A stretch of 64,000 bases of DNA from Clostridia bacterium (GCA_017547655.1 JAFYPF010000014.1:1-64000), one strand, 5' to 3'. Positions 1-8,218 are shown, counted from the first letter of the stretch. Notes: a model not told the origin generated them from the sequence alone. Numbers and translations: made by a program.

Positions 1-34
1 AATAATTTTTTAAAAATATATTGGAGTGACTATT

Positions 35-1213
35 ATGAAAAAGGCAGTTATGTACGGTGGCGGTAACATCGGACGCGGTTTTATCGCGCAACTTTTCAAT
101 CTTTCAGGATATGAAGTAGTATTCATTGACGTTGTTGATGCACTCGTCGAGAAGATGAACAACGACAAGGAATATCCCATTTATATTACGAAAGGCGAAT
201 CATACGACAAATACACCGTTACAAACGCAAGAGCAGTAAACGGCAAGGACGAAAATGCAGTTGCCGCAGAAATTGCAACAGCAGACGTTATGGCTACAGC
301 AGTTGGCGTAAACATATTGAAGTTTATTGCAAAGCCTCTTGCAGCAGGTATTGAAAAGAGAGCTTCCGAAAGCGGCAAACCTCTCAACATTATCATCTGC
401 GAAAACAAGATTGATGCAGACAAATATCTTCGTTCTTTGGTTAACGAATGTCTTACCGATGCGGGCAAGAAATTCTTTGAAGAACAGGTTGGCTTGGTTG
501 AAGCATCTATCGGCAGAATGGTTCCCGCCACTCCCGACAACATCAAAGCAGAAAACTTTCTCGCAGTATGCGTTGAACCCTACTGCACACTTCCCGTTGA
601 CAAAAACGGCTTCAAAGGGGAAATCCCCGAAATCAAGAATATGGAACCCTTTACCCCATTTGAATTCTTTATTCAGAGAAAGTTGTTTATGCACAATATG
701 AGCCACGCAGTTACAGCATACCTCGGCAACCTCTGCGGCTACGAATATATTTGGGAAGCAATTGACGATGCAAGAATCAGATATGTTGCGCTTCGCGCAC
801 TTCTCGAATCTGCCCTCGCCATGCACAAGGAACACGGCGTTGATATAGCAGTTCTTCTCGACCACTGCTATGACTTGCTCGACAGATTTACAAACAAGCT
901 TCTCGGCGATACAATTGCAAGGGTTGGAAAAGATACCCAGAGAAAGCTCAACAAGGAAGACAGAATTGTTGGCGCGCTGAACCTCTGCAAGAAGATGGGC
1001 GTTGAAGCAAAATATCTTTACATTGCAGTTGCGGCAGGACTTCATTTTGCTCCCGAGGGTGACGATTCTTCTATTGAAATTGCAAACTTTACAAAAGCAA
1101 ACGGCGTTAAGGCTGCTCTTGCAAAGTACTGTGAAATCACAGACGAAAAAGATGTTGCAGCTATTGAATGCTGGTACGAAAAGCTCAAAAGCGGCATTGA
1201 CTGCGTAAAATAA
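35..1213 (+). CDS. mtlD: mannitol-1-phosphate 5-dehydrogenase
   Basis: Interconverts mannitol 1-phosphate and fructose 6-phosphate with NAD, in the cytoplasm. Seen: an N-terminal Rossmann motif GGGNIGRG (residues 8-15) and the polyol-dehydrogenase catalytic pattern K216-x4-N221-x2-H224 within KLFMHNMSH. The 392 aa length is normal for MtlD. The start is the ATG at 35, 8 nt after GGAG (23-26); an in-frame GTG at 26 overlaps that site and is unlikely. No PTS mannitol genes are visible, since the window begins just upstream, so the sugar-uptake partner is unknown. The family call is firm; substrate preference within the mannitol dehydrogenase family is inferred. Confidence 0.9.
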   Translation: MKKAVMYGGGNIGRGFIAQLFNLSGYEVVFIDVVDALVEKMNNDKEYPIYITKGESYDKYTVTNARAVNGKDENAVAAEIATADVMATAVGVNILKFIAKPLAAGIEKRASESGKPLNIIICENKIDADKYLRSLVNECLTDAGKKFFEEQVGLVEASIGRMVPATPDNIKAENFLAVCVEPYCTLPVDKNGFKGEIPEIKNMEPFTPFEFFIQRKLFMHNMSHAVTAYLGNLCGYEYIWEAIDDARIRYVALRALLESALAMHKEHGVDIAVLLDHCYDLLDRFTNKLLGDTIARVGKDTQRKLNKEDRIVGALNLCKKMGVEAKYLYIAVAAGLHFAPEGDDSSIEIANFTKANGVKAALAKYCEITDEKDVAAIECWYEKLKSGIDCVK

Positions 1214-1226
1214 ATAGTAATCGCCT

Positions 1227-1904
1227 ATGAAAAGAACCAAGCTTATCGACAGAAAGCTTCCGGGTTATACAAAGGGCGAAGAGATATTTAATATGGTATC
1301 ACATATCGTAGGTGGCGGATTCGGCGTAATTGCCCTCGCCACCTGTGTTATTTACGCCTTTCTCTTCAGCGACGTATACGGAATAGTAGGAAGCTTTATA
1401 TACGGAATTTCGATGATAATGCTATACACGATGTCGAGCATATATCACGGACTTCATATAGGAACTGCAAAAAAGGTATTTCAAGTAATCGACCATTGTA
1501 CAATATTTATTCTTATTGCGGGAACGTACACATCGATAGTACTCTGCTCTATCAGAAGTGTTAACGCGCCGTTAGGTTGGGGTATATTCGGCTTCGTATG
1601 GGGCGTGTCAATATTAGGAATAGTACTTAACGCAATAGACCTAAAGAAATACGCAACGTTTTCGATGATATGCTATATAGGGCTCGGCTGGTGCATAGTA
1701 TTTGGCGGAAAAGCTGCATTGACCGCAATTCCCTTTGGCGGAATGATGTATATCCTAGCAGGAGGCATAGCCTATACCGTAGGAGCCGTATTTTACGGAG
1801 TTGCCGCAAAGAAGAAATGGAGATATATCCATTCGGTATTCCACCTATTCGTAGTCCTCGGAAGCATATTGCAATACATAGCAATAATCTTTTATATACT
1901 ATAA
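1227..1904 (+). CDS. hemolysin III family (PAQR/TrhA-like) membrane protein
   Basis: A 225 aa integral membrane protein with about seven hydrophobic segments. Seen: the family's early SHIVGGGFG stretch, the SSIYHG motif after the second segment (Ser/His of the PAQR metal site) and DHCTIFILIAGTYTS in the third, plus a C-terminal HSVFHLFV motif carrying the other conserved histidines. In this family (YqfA/TrhA, adiponectin-receptor superfamily) roles in membrane-lipid homeostasis have been proposed; a haemolytic function should not be assumed. It begins 13 nt after mtlD, so it may be co-transcribed, though no functional link is obvious. Confidence 0.85.
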   Translation: MKRTKLIDRKLPGYTKGEEIFNMVSHIVGGGFGVIALATCVIYAFLFSDVYGIVGSFIYGISMIMLYTMSSIYHGLHIGTAKKVFQVIDHCTIFILIAGTYTSIVLCSIRSVNAPLGWGIFGFVWGVSILGIVLNAIDLKKYATFSMICYIGLGWCIVFGGKAALTAIPFGGMMYILAGGIAYTVGAVFYGVAAKKKWRYIHSVFHLFVVLGSILQYIAIIFYIL

Positions 1905-2135
1905 CCTACTTTCTTTAAGGAAGAAAGTAGGCAAAGAACCTTTTAATAACGAATTTGTGCTTCATTTTATCATTAGTACTAATTCAAAATCCTCTCTCTT
2001 TTATTGAAAGAAAGTAGTCAAAGAAACCTTTTAATAACGGATTTGTGCTTCATTTTATCATTAGTACTAATTCAAAATCCTCTCTCTTTTATTGAAAGAA
2101 AGTAGGCAAAGAAACCTCGAATTATGGGTTTGTGC
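1905..2135. repeat. 88-bp tandem repeat, about 2.3 copies
   Basis: Two nearly identical 88-bp units run 1941-2028 and 2029-2116, differing at only a few positions. A partial unit precedes them (1905-1940) and another follows. Each unit contains TTTAATAACG, TCATTAGTACTAATTC and GAAAGAAAGTAG.CAAAGAA. The last motif also occurs in intergenic regions near 14.35 kb and 21.72 kb, so this is a local amplification of a dispersed genomic repeat. It does not code for protein. Confidence 0.85.
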
Positions 2136-2139
2136 AAAA

Positions 2140-2355
2140 GAATAAAATATGGTCATCTTGAGCGAAGGCAGTGCTAACTGCCGTAGTCGAAAGATCCCAT
2201 TATCTGTACGCAATAATTATGGGATTTCTCGATTTCGCTTCCGTTGGTCGCTCCACTCGAAATGACCACTTAATATTGTTTGTACAAACAAACCCTCTAC
2301 GGTCATTCCGAGCGAAGTCGAGGAATCTCCGTATAACAAAATCTGCACAAACAAA
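2140..2355. repeat. mosaic intergenic repeat (GCGAAGTCGAGGAATCT type)
   Basis: Noncoding stretch holding two opposed copies of a short repeat: TTGAGCGAAGGCAGTG...GTCGAAAGATCCC in one and TCATTCCGAGCGAAGTCGAG near 2300-2322. Between them is a reverse copy (GATTTCTCGATTTCGCTTCC..CTCGAAATGACC). TTTGTACAAACAAA at about 2280 matches the boundary motif of the repeats at 14.4 and 21.8 kb. A further copy of CCTCGACTTCGCTCGGAATGA lies at about 22.01 kb. A 98-codon open frame across this area is not credible as a gene. Confidence 0.7.
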
Positions 2356-2359
2356 ATTT

Positions 2360-2390
2360 GCCTCCCCATTAAATTTGGGGAGGCATTTTT
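2360..2390. terminator. bidirectional intrinsic terminator
   Basis: GCCTCCCC...GGGGAGGC hairpin (2360-2384) followed by five T on the plus strand; A/T-rich sequence also flanks the other side. It lies directly after the stop codon of the minus-strand beta-propeller gene and ends the repeat region downstream of the hemolysin-III gene. Confidence 0.85.
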
Positions 2391-2394
2391 ATAT

Positions 2395-4332
2395 TCAATT
2401 CAATTCACTTTCGGGAATAACCTCAAGTTCATATTGCGAAAGAACGTATATATATTCGTCTATATAAGATCCCCTCATTCTCGAAAGGTCGCCCTCAAAT
2501 ATAAATTCATAGGCAACGTCTAATTTCTCATTTTCAAACTTAAAGATAACATAACGTATATTTCCGTAATAGCCGTATCTATACGAGGTAATACCCATAC
2601 CGATATATCCGTTTTCTCTGTCAATATAATACGACTTATAATCGGTTGATATATTCGAATCGGGCATTTCTATAGCCGAAACCGAAACGACCTTATCGCC
2701 CTCTTCCTTGTAAATTTCAATTTTTGGAGTACTCCAATCTTTCTGACCAATTCCAAGCAGATAACCGTTTCCGAAATCAACGAGAGAGGTTGAAAAGCCT
2801 TCAACAGTTCCCGTTTCTTTATAGGTAACATTATCTAGATTTGAAAGATCGAAGAAATATACCGGATCGGTAAATTGAACTGCAGTACAAACGTATGCAG
2901 TATTGCCGTCAAACCTTGCTGATTTTACGTTTTCGCCTTTAGGTGCAAATCTTTCAACCGAGCCAACAATCCTTAATGTATTTATATCTATGCAGAAAAG
3001 ACTTGCATTTCTTCCCGTTTCGTCGGAAACAAAACTATAATTTCCAAGCTCCGTATTCCATATTATTGATTTATCCGTTGAAGTAAACACTCTCAATATT
3101 CCGTTATATTCGTCCATACTGTATTGGTTATTAACTTCGCCCTCTACAGTTACAGAACCCATATTGAGAAAGCCGTCTCCGCTATAATCTATCCTGCAAA
3201 TTTCGGTCATAGTTGCGCCTACGGTGTATTCACTCTCTTGCTTTCGCTCATAATAACTTCTTGTAAAATAGAAGCTGTCTTTGCTTGTGTATATAACGGG
3301 ATAATAGAATGACAACAAAGCATAATCCGCATCAACGTTAAGTGTTTTTTCATCAAGCTTTGTCAAAACTGTATATCCCGAAGAAGAAAGTACATCGGGT
3401 GAATATATATTGTCAGCCGAGATAATGTTAATTTTCGTTTCATTTTCGGTTGTATATGAGGGAACGTACTCTTTAGCGTTTTTGTAGTTATCGGGTTCCT
3501 TTGCATAATAATTGCTTACAATATACAGCTTTCCGTCAACCTTACGCGATGAAACAAACTCACCATCATATTTAACTATGTTCTTAAACTCAACATTTGC
3601 AGGATTGGTGACATCAAGAGAAACAACATAAAAACGTCCGCTTAATTTATTATTGCAATAAATAATAGTTACCGTCTTACAATCTTTTGATAAAAACATT
3701 TCAGCATAATCGTCAGCTCTGTTTTGTTGCATATCTACATTTTTTCGCTCGTAAATATTAAAACACCCTACACGTTTTGAATCCTTACCCTCAATGGAAT
3801 ATATAGATAAGTAACCTCCGTCATAATAATAAATATACTTATCACTTCTTTTGAAAAGGTCGCCCTCAATAACGCCTTTAACCTGATTATCGGTAACCTC
3901 TTCATAATTTTCGCCATTTTCAGTGGGTGAATTTATGCCGGCATCCCCCAACATATCTCCGGACATTTCAAACGAATCTTCAAGTTCTATTCTTTCATCC
4001 GCCGCATTTTTGGAAGCAGCCAAGAAGATATTCGACAAACCGCCGATAAGAGCTTCAAAGTTATTTTTATACTTTGGTGGTTCATAGAAGTAAGTATTCA
4101 GTTTATCAATTACTTCATAGTATTCGCTCCCCGAATATTTCAACACGGTAGGGATTTGAGCTCTGTACGGTATAAACAAAACCAAATTCAAAGCAAACAT
4201 AACCGCCATAGAAGCTGCCAAAAGAACAAGGGTTTTCTTTCTTTTAAATTTTTTAACCGAAGAGGGTTTCGCCTCTTCTATATATTTTTCATCAATATTA
4301 TTCAAAGCCAAAAGCCAAGATTGTCTTTTCAT
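2395..4332 (-). CDS. membrane-anchored beta-propeller protein, probable anti-sigma/sensor
   Basis: 645 aa. Seen: a short cytoplasmic N-terminus (about residues 1-33) containing LLALNNIDEKYIEEA, which resembles the N-termini of clostridial ECF-linked anti-sigma proteins; one transmembrane segment (about 34-55); then a large extracellular part rich in YxxSxD/aromatic strands typical of the beta-propeller domain family (Pfam Beta_propel type). Its ATG overlaps the stop of the ECF sigma gene by 4 nt (ATGA), implying translational coupling. Inference: it holds the sigma factor at the membrane and senses an extracellular cue. The propeller assignment rests on repeat style and family resemblance, not a structure. 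There is no lipobox and no cleavable signal. Confidence 0.75.
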   Translation of the reverse strand: MKRQSWLLALNNIDEKYIEEAKPSSVKKFKRKKTLVLLAASMAVMFALNLVLFIPYRAQIPTVLKYSGSEYYEVIDKLNTYFYEPPKYKNNFEALIGGLSNIFLAASKNAADERIELEDSFEMSGDMLGDAGINSPTENGENYEEVTDNQVKGVIEGDLFKRSDKYIYYYDGGYLSIYSIEGKDSKRVGCFNIYERKNVDMQQNRADDYAEMFLSKDCKTVTIIYCNNKLSGRFYVVSLDVTNPANVEFKNIVKYDGEFVSSRKVDGKLYIVSNYYAKEPDNYKNAKEYVPSYTTENETKINIISADNIYSPDVLSSSGYTVLTKLDEKTLNVDADYALLSFYYPVIYTSKDSFYFTRSYYERKQESEYTVGATMTEICRIDYSGDGFLNMGSVTVEGEVNNQYSMDEYNGILRVFTSTDKSIIWNTELGNYSFVSDETGRNASLFCIDINTLRIVGSVERFAPKGENVKSARFDGNTAYVCTAVQFTDPVYFFDLSNLDNVTYKETGTVEGFSTSLVDFGNGYLLGIGQKDWSTPKIEIYKEEGDKVVSVSAIEMPDSNISTDYKSYYIDRENGYIGMGITSYRYGYYGNIRYVIFKFENEKLDVAYEFIFEGDLSRMRGSYIDEYIYVLSQYELEVIPESELN

Positions 4333-4895
4333 ATATGGATTCCCTCCTTTTCGATAAAGGTCTTAAAACTCTTGCGAAGCCTTGTAAGCTTCACTTTAAC
4401 GTTTGTTTCTGATAATCCGCAACTATTGGCAATTTCTTTAACACTGCTTAAATACCAATATCTGCGAACAAAAACAATTCTGTTTTGCTTATTCAGAGAG
4501 GCGAGAAAACGGTTGATAACGTCTTTTAACACCAATTCTTCCGAAATAGTATCAAAATTACCATCCGACGAAATAAAATCAGCCACCTCGTCTAGCGTCT
4601 CTTCAATAACCGTTGTTCTTTTCACAGCTCGGTTATGATAATATTTATTCAAAGAAAGATTACGGGTAATCTTCCCCAAGAAGAGAGACAAAACGTTAGG
4701 TCTGGTAGGCGGAATTGAGTTCCACGCATTCATATATGTATCATTAACACACTCTTCCGCATCACTGTCGGATTTCAGTATATTGAACGCAATAGAAAAG
4801 CAATATTTTCCATATTTCTCCTGCGTTTCGGTAATCGCATCTTCGTTCCTATTCCAAAACAAATCGATTATCAATTTATCATCCACCGATAACAC
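4329..4895 (-). CDS. ECF-type RNA polymerase sigma factor
   Basis: 188 aa, the usual ECF size. Seen: region 2 with KYGKYCFSIAFNIL and the DAEECVNDTYMNAWNSIPP motif (about residues 45-65), and region 4 with VRRYWYLSSVKEIA..CGLSETNVKVKLTRLRK helix-turn-helix near the C-terminus. Family knowledge: it directs RNA polymerase to a stress or envelope regulon and is kept inactive by a cognate anti-sigma, here most likely the overlapping downstream gene. The ORF begins at the minus-strand ATG at 4895; ATCGGTGG precedes it and GGGAGGTG lies slightly further upstream. An ECF-like promoter just upstream suggests autoregulation. Confidence 0.93.
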   Translation of the reverse strand: MLSVDDKLIIDLFWNRNEDAITETQEKYGKYCFSIAFNILKSDSDAEECVNDTYMNAWNSIPPTRPNVLSLFLGKITRNLSLNKYYHNRAVKRTTVIEETLDEVADFISSDGNFDTISEELVLKDVINRFLASLNKQNRIVFVRRYWYLSSVKEIANSCGLSETNVKVKLTRLRKSFKTFIEKEGIHI

Positions 4896-4928
4896 CTCCC
4901 ATATTTTTAAAAAGGCCTTTCACCTATA

Positions 4929-4956
4929 TAGACAAGTTTCAACTGCCAAAGGTTAC
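4929..4956 (-). promoter_or_regulatory. putative ECF-sigma autoregulatory promoter
   Basis: Reading the minus strand, GTAACCTTT (4956-4948) is followed 14 nt later by GTCTA (4933-4929). This matches the ECF pattern of an AAC-containing -35 and a CGTC/GTC-type -10 with 16-17 nt between cores. It sits about 40 nt upstream of the sigma gene. A housekeeping promoter could also exist further upstream. Confidence 0.6.
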
Positions 4957-5049
4957 ACGGAAAAGTAAATTTTAACAAATTTTTTTATACCCCATAAACA
5001 CACCTTAACATAGTTCTATAGTATCATATATTTTTTATTTTTTCAACAC

Positions 5050-5103
5050 GAAAAAATCCCCAAAGGGCAACCTGCGATAATGCAAGTACACCTTTTGAGG
5101 ATT
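5050..5103 (-). terminator. intrinsic terminator of the kinase gene
   Basis: Minus strand: ATCCTCAAAAGG and CCCTTTGGGGAT form a 12-position stem with one mismatch and one G-T pair, followed by six T (plus strand AAAAAATCCCC at about 5052). It lies just after the stop codon at 5106. Confidence 0.75.
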
Positions 5104-5105
5104 AT

Positions 5106-6170
5106 TTATTTTATTTCGATAACGGAATCGCAACGCTGTTTTACGTTCGTTTTTTCAAAATATATCTTTTCGAGCGGAATCCACTCTTCAAAGAAGCGTT
5201 TTGCCAAGAAAGGAACATTCCGTTTTTCTATCCTTGCTTTCTGCAAATTCTCGTTAACATCAAGAAAAATTGAATAGTCATAGAATTTTTCAAGCTCGGG
5301 GTGCATCGAATATGCCCCCTCGACAACCGTTAGTTTTTTCAAGGGTATCTGTATAGGCTCTTCAATAGTCATAGTCGAACAGTTAAATCTGCGATATGAT
5401 ATATCATTTCCCGTTTTCAACGGCTGCAACACCTCGCTCAAGAAACGTTCTCTGTCAACGTTACCGCCAACCTCGGCAAATCTTTCGGGCGTTCTTTGGT
5501 GCGGCTGAAGAAAAAAATCGTCCATGTGAAACACGTTACAGTCATATAGCTTTTCCAAAAGCATACCCAACGTTGTTTTTCCACAGGCACTTCCCCCCTC
5601 GACAGCAAGACACACACTGCCAAGCGAAAGTTTTTTGTCAAGCTCTGCAAACAAAGGCAAGAATACAACAAAATCATTTGAAATCAAACGATATGCGGGT
5701 TTATATTTTTCTCTAAAGATATTCGAATGATGAACGGCAGGATAACACTTGTTTTTCCAATCATCAACCTCACGTTCAAAATCCGCCGGTGAAAATGGAA
5801 GAATACCCTCACAAACAAGCTCTTTTGCAACAGATATTTTCTTTTCAAGGTTAAAAGAGCCATCGGACTCTGTTTTTGACGAAAGGAAAAAAAGCTTTCC
5901 AAAGGTTTCAATATTTATACCCGTATTCAAACAAGAGAGATAAACTCTGCTGTAGTTGCCGTCAAGCGCTTCGATTTTTATCGGACTATCATTTTCAACA
6001 GACTTATATTCCTCGGCTATGTAATCGGTAACCCTCCCTAAAGAAGATATAAGATGCTCACAGCCGAATGAGCTTTGGTACAGATATTTAAAAACGTCTT
6101 GTATTTGCAATTCGGGATAGGCTTTATAATGTTCTATCAACAAACTGCGGGTTTTCTCGCCCATTTCCAT
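5106..6170 (-). CDS. P-loop kinase of the uridine kinase/phosphoribulokinase type with extra N-terminal domain
   Basis: 354 aa. The C-terminal half holds a Walker A motif GGSACGKT (residues 192-199), then NVFHMDDFFL (the DDFF/DDFY substrate-side motif of uridine and pantothenate kinases), VDRERF and VVEGAYSMHPEL, and a lid with RKxNVPFLAKRF. The N-terminal ~180 residues (with YQSSFGCEHLI and LYLSCLNTGIN-like motifs) belong to no family I can name. It starts 12 nt after an ECF-transporter S-component gene, so the pair probably imports a vitamin or nucleoside-like compound and traps it by phosphorylation. The substrate is unknown. RBS AGGTGA precedes the ATG. Confidence 0.8.
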   Translation of the reverse strand: MEMGEKTRSLLIEHYKAYPELQIQDVFKYLYQSSFGCEHLISSLGRVTDYIAEEYKSVENDSPIKIEALDGNYSRVYLSCLNTGINIETFGKLFFLSSKTESDGSFNLEKKISVAKELVCEGILPFSPADFEREVDDWKNKCYPAVHHSNIFREKYKPAYRLISNDFVVFLPLFAELDKKLSLGSVCLAVEGGSACGKTTLGMLLEKLYDCNVFHMDDFFLQPHQRTPERFAEVGGNVDRERFLSEVLQPLKTGNDISYRRFNCSTMTIEEPIQIPLKKLTVVEGAYSMHPELEKFYDYSIFLDVNENLQKARIEKRNVPFLAKRFFEEWIPLEKIYFEKTNVKQRCDSVIEIK

Positions 6171-6182
6171 ATATTCACCTGT

Positions 6183-6725
6183 TTATTTTCTTATATTTAA
6201 TATCCCGATTTTTTCAAAAAGCATTACTACAATGGGAATTAAGACTATTTGAACAACCATACCGGGAACAGCATTTGTAAAGGCACCCGCAAGAAATGCC
6301 GCCAAAGTAAAGCTGCCGCCCTTTATTCCCATACATACGAACATCGCAGCGCCCCAGACAATTCTTCCTACAAACATTGAGGTAAGCAAAGAAACGTAGA
6401 TATAGATTTTTTTGCGAGGAAGTATTTTGTAGACGATACCCGCAACTGCGCCATAGGCGGCAAGCTCAAACGCCATACAAACAGCCGTAGGAAACATAGG
6501 GGGAAAACCGCCCGTAAGCAAAGACCTGAAGATTGGTGATATAAAGCCAACGACAAGCCCCCAAGGAGCTCCACATATAAAACCGCAAAGCAAAACGGGA
6601 ATATGCATAGGACAAAGCATAGAGCCTATTTCGGGTATCTGCCCCGTCAGAAACGGCATAACGTAAGCAAGAGCCAAAAAGAGTGCGGCAAGAATCATTT
6701 TAATCAATTTGCTATGGTTTTTCAT
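6183..6725 (-). CDS. ECF transporter S component (substrate-binding membrane subunit)
   Basis: 180 aa, about six hydrophobic segments. Seen: MHIPVLLCGFICGAPWGLVVGF, SPIFRSLLTGGFPPMFPTA and MAFELAAYGAVAGI, which are characteristic of the large group of energy-coupling-factor S components in Bacillota. It binds a vitamin or similar micronutrient and works with a shared EcfA/A'/T module encoded elsewhere. ATG at 6725 is preferred: AAAGGAAA is correctly spaced, while the in-frame TTG 18 nt upstream overlaps that site. It shares an operon with the downstream kinase. Specificity cannot be read from sequence; pantothenate-type or nucleoside-type substrates are both possible. Confidence 0.85.
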   Translation of the reverse strand: MKNHSKLIKMILAALFLALAYVMPFLTGQIPEIGSMLCPMHIPVLLCGFICGAPWGLVVGFISPIFRSLLTGGFPPMFPTAVCMAFELAAYGAVAGIVYKILPRKKIYIYVSLLTSMFVGRIVWGAAMFVCMGIKGGSFTLAAFLAGAFTNAVPGMVVQIVLIPIVVMLFEKIGILNIRK

Positions 6726-6829
6726 AAAAAAATTTCCTTTCAAGCTGTGCGCCGAGCTGTCAGCCCAGACCGTCTGTTATTACTATATTATTCTGGATAG
6801 AGTTTATCACAAAGAAAACAAATAGTCAA
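6726..6829 (-). promoter_or_regulatory. promoter and short GC-rich leader of the S-component operon
   Basis: Minus strand: TTGACT (6829-6824), 17-nt spacer, TAAACT (6806-6801). The transcribed leader of about 70 nt is much more GC-rich than its surroundings and can form small hairpins (CAGA..TCTG; AGCT..AGCT around GGCGCAC). A small ligand-binding leader is possible, but I recognise no riboswitch class. Confidence 0.6.
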
Positions 6830-6863
6830 GTATGCTGTGAACAAAGAAAATTTTAAAAAACTA

Positions 6864-6892
6864 TTGAGTTTTTTTAAAAAAAGGTGTAAAAT
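6864..6892 (+). promoter_or_regulatory. sigma-A-type promoter of the sulP gene
   Basis: TTGAGT (6864-6869), 17-nt spacer, TAAAAT (6887-6892), about 44 nt upstream of the ATG at 6936. Confidence 0.65.
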
Positions 6893-6935
6893 ATGCTCTG
6901 CAATAAAATTCGATAAAACAATAAAAGGACGTATT

Positions 6936-8201
6936 ATGAAAACATTTTATCCAAAGCTTTTTGAGGTGTTGAAAACTTATTCGAAAAAACAACTCGTATC
7001 CGATATTGTAGCGGGAATTATCGTCGCTATAATAGCCCTTCCCCTCTCGATAGCACTTGCTATTGCATCGGGCGTATCTCCCGAAAAGGGACTTTATACC
7101 GCAATAGTTGCGGGATTTGTTATCGCATTTTTGGGCGGTAGCCGAGTAAACATATCGGGTCCTACGGCAGCCTTTGCCGCAATAGTTGCGGGAATAGTTG
7201 CAGACCACGGCATCGAGGGACTTGCCATAGCAACGTTAATGGCGGGTGCGATGCTCATACTTATGGGAATTTTCAGACTAGGCTCACTCATTAAATACAT
7301 ACCCGAAACGATAACAGTCGGTTTTACCTCAGGTATAGCAATAACGATTGTAATAGGTCAGATAAAAGACTTTTTGGGACTTAGCTTTGCCCCCGGAACG
7401 AACGCCGTTGAGGCAATGGAAAAGCTTGAAGCGATTGCAGAATCGATTACTACGTTTAATCCTTTGGCGCTTGTAACGGGACTTATCGCCCTTGCTATCC
7501 TTATCGTATGGCCCAAGGTAAGCAAAAAGATTCCCGGTTCACTTGTAGCAGTACTTGTACTTACAGTTGTTGTTGCGCTTACAAGCCTCCGTGTAAATAC
7601 AATCGGAGACCTTTATACGATAAGCGCATCACTTCCGCCCTTTACACTTCCCAACATTAGCGGTGTAAATATAGTAGAATTGATACCGAGCGCATTTACA
7701 ATAGCGCTCCTTGCGGCGATAGAATCCTTGCTTTCCTGCGTTGTATCCGACAAGATGATAGACGATACGCACAACTCCAATACCGAGCTTATTGCGCAAG
7801 GAACGGGTAATATATGCTCTGCTCTGTTCGGTGGAATTCCCGCAACAGGAGCTATAGCAAGAACAGCGGCGAACGTAAAGAACGGCGGCCGTTCACCAAT
7901 TTCGGGTATGGTACACGCAATAATTTTGCTTCTCGTTCTTGTGGTGCTTATGCCTTATGCGGCATTCATTCCGATGCCCGTAATAGCGGCAGTTCTCTTT
8001 ATGGTAGCATATAATATGAGTGAGTGGCGCCACTTTGTAGCAATATGCAAGAAAGCGCCTATATATGAAATTCTTGTACTTGTGCTTACTTTTGTACTAA
8101 CAGTTGTTTTTGACCTCGTTGTTGCAATTGCAGTAGGCCTTGCAGTACACTATATTATAGTTATAATCAAGAAGCTCACAGCAAAAAAGAACAACGCATA
8201 A
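6936..8201 (+). CDS. SulP family inorganic anion transporter, without STAS domain
   Basis: 421 aa membrane protein with about 12-14 hydrophobic segments. Seen: the SulP opening with DIVAGIIVAIIALPLSIALAIASGVSPEKGLYTAI, the SGPTAAFAAIVAGI motif and the later CVVSDKMIDDTHNSNTELIAQGTGNI motif, followed by FGGIPATGAIARTAAN. It ends at the membrane domain (IIVIIKKLTAKKNNA); the C-terminal STAS domain of most SulP proteins is absent. Expected role: proton- or sodium-coupled uptake of sulfate, bicarbonate or a related anion. Start at ATG 6936 after AAAGGAC; upstream in-frame codons lie within the promoter. Confidence 0.88.
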   Translation: MKTFYPKLFEVLKTYSKKQLVSDIVAGIIVAIIALPLSIALAIASGVSPEKGLYTAIVAGFVIAFLGGSRVNISGPTAAFAAIVAGIVADHGIEGLAIATLMAGAMLILMGIFRLGSLIKYIPETITVGFTSGIAITIVIGQIKDFLGLSFAPGTNAVEAMEKLEAIAESITTFNPLALVTGLIALAILIVWPKVSKKIPGSLVAVLVLTVVVALTSLRVNTIGDLYTISASLPPFTLPNISGVNIVELIPSAFTIALLAAIESLLSCVVSDKMIDDTHNSNTELIAQGTGNICSALFGGIPATGAIARTAANVKNGGRSPISGMVHAIILLLVLVVLMPYAAFIPMPVIAAVLFMVAYNMSEWRHFVAICKKAPIYEILVLVLTFVLTVVFDLVVAIAVGLAVHYIIVIIKKLTAKKNNA

Positions 8202-8218
8202 ACAAGAATAATCACTAT

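Noticed and set aside
200..1240. 346-codon minus-strand frame opposite mtlD
   Set aside because: Exact antisense shadow of a gene with clear MtlD motifs; the translation is Cys/Phe-rich and has no recognisable domain.
1905..2116. CRISPR array
   Set aside because: The two repeats are directly adjacent 88-bp units without spacers, and no cas gene is present.
2171..2467. 98-codon plus-strand frame
   Set aside because: Runs through dispersed repeat sequence and a terminator into the 3' end of the opposite-strand gene.
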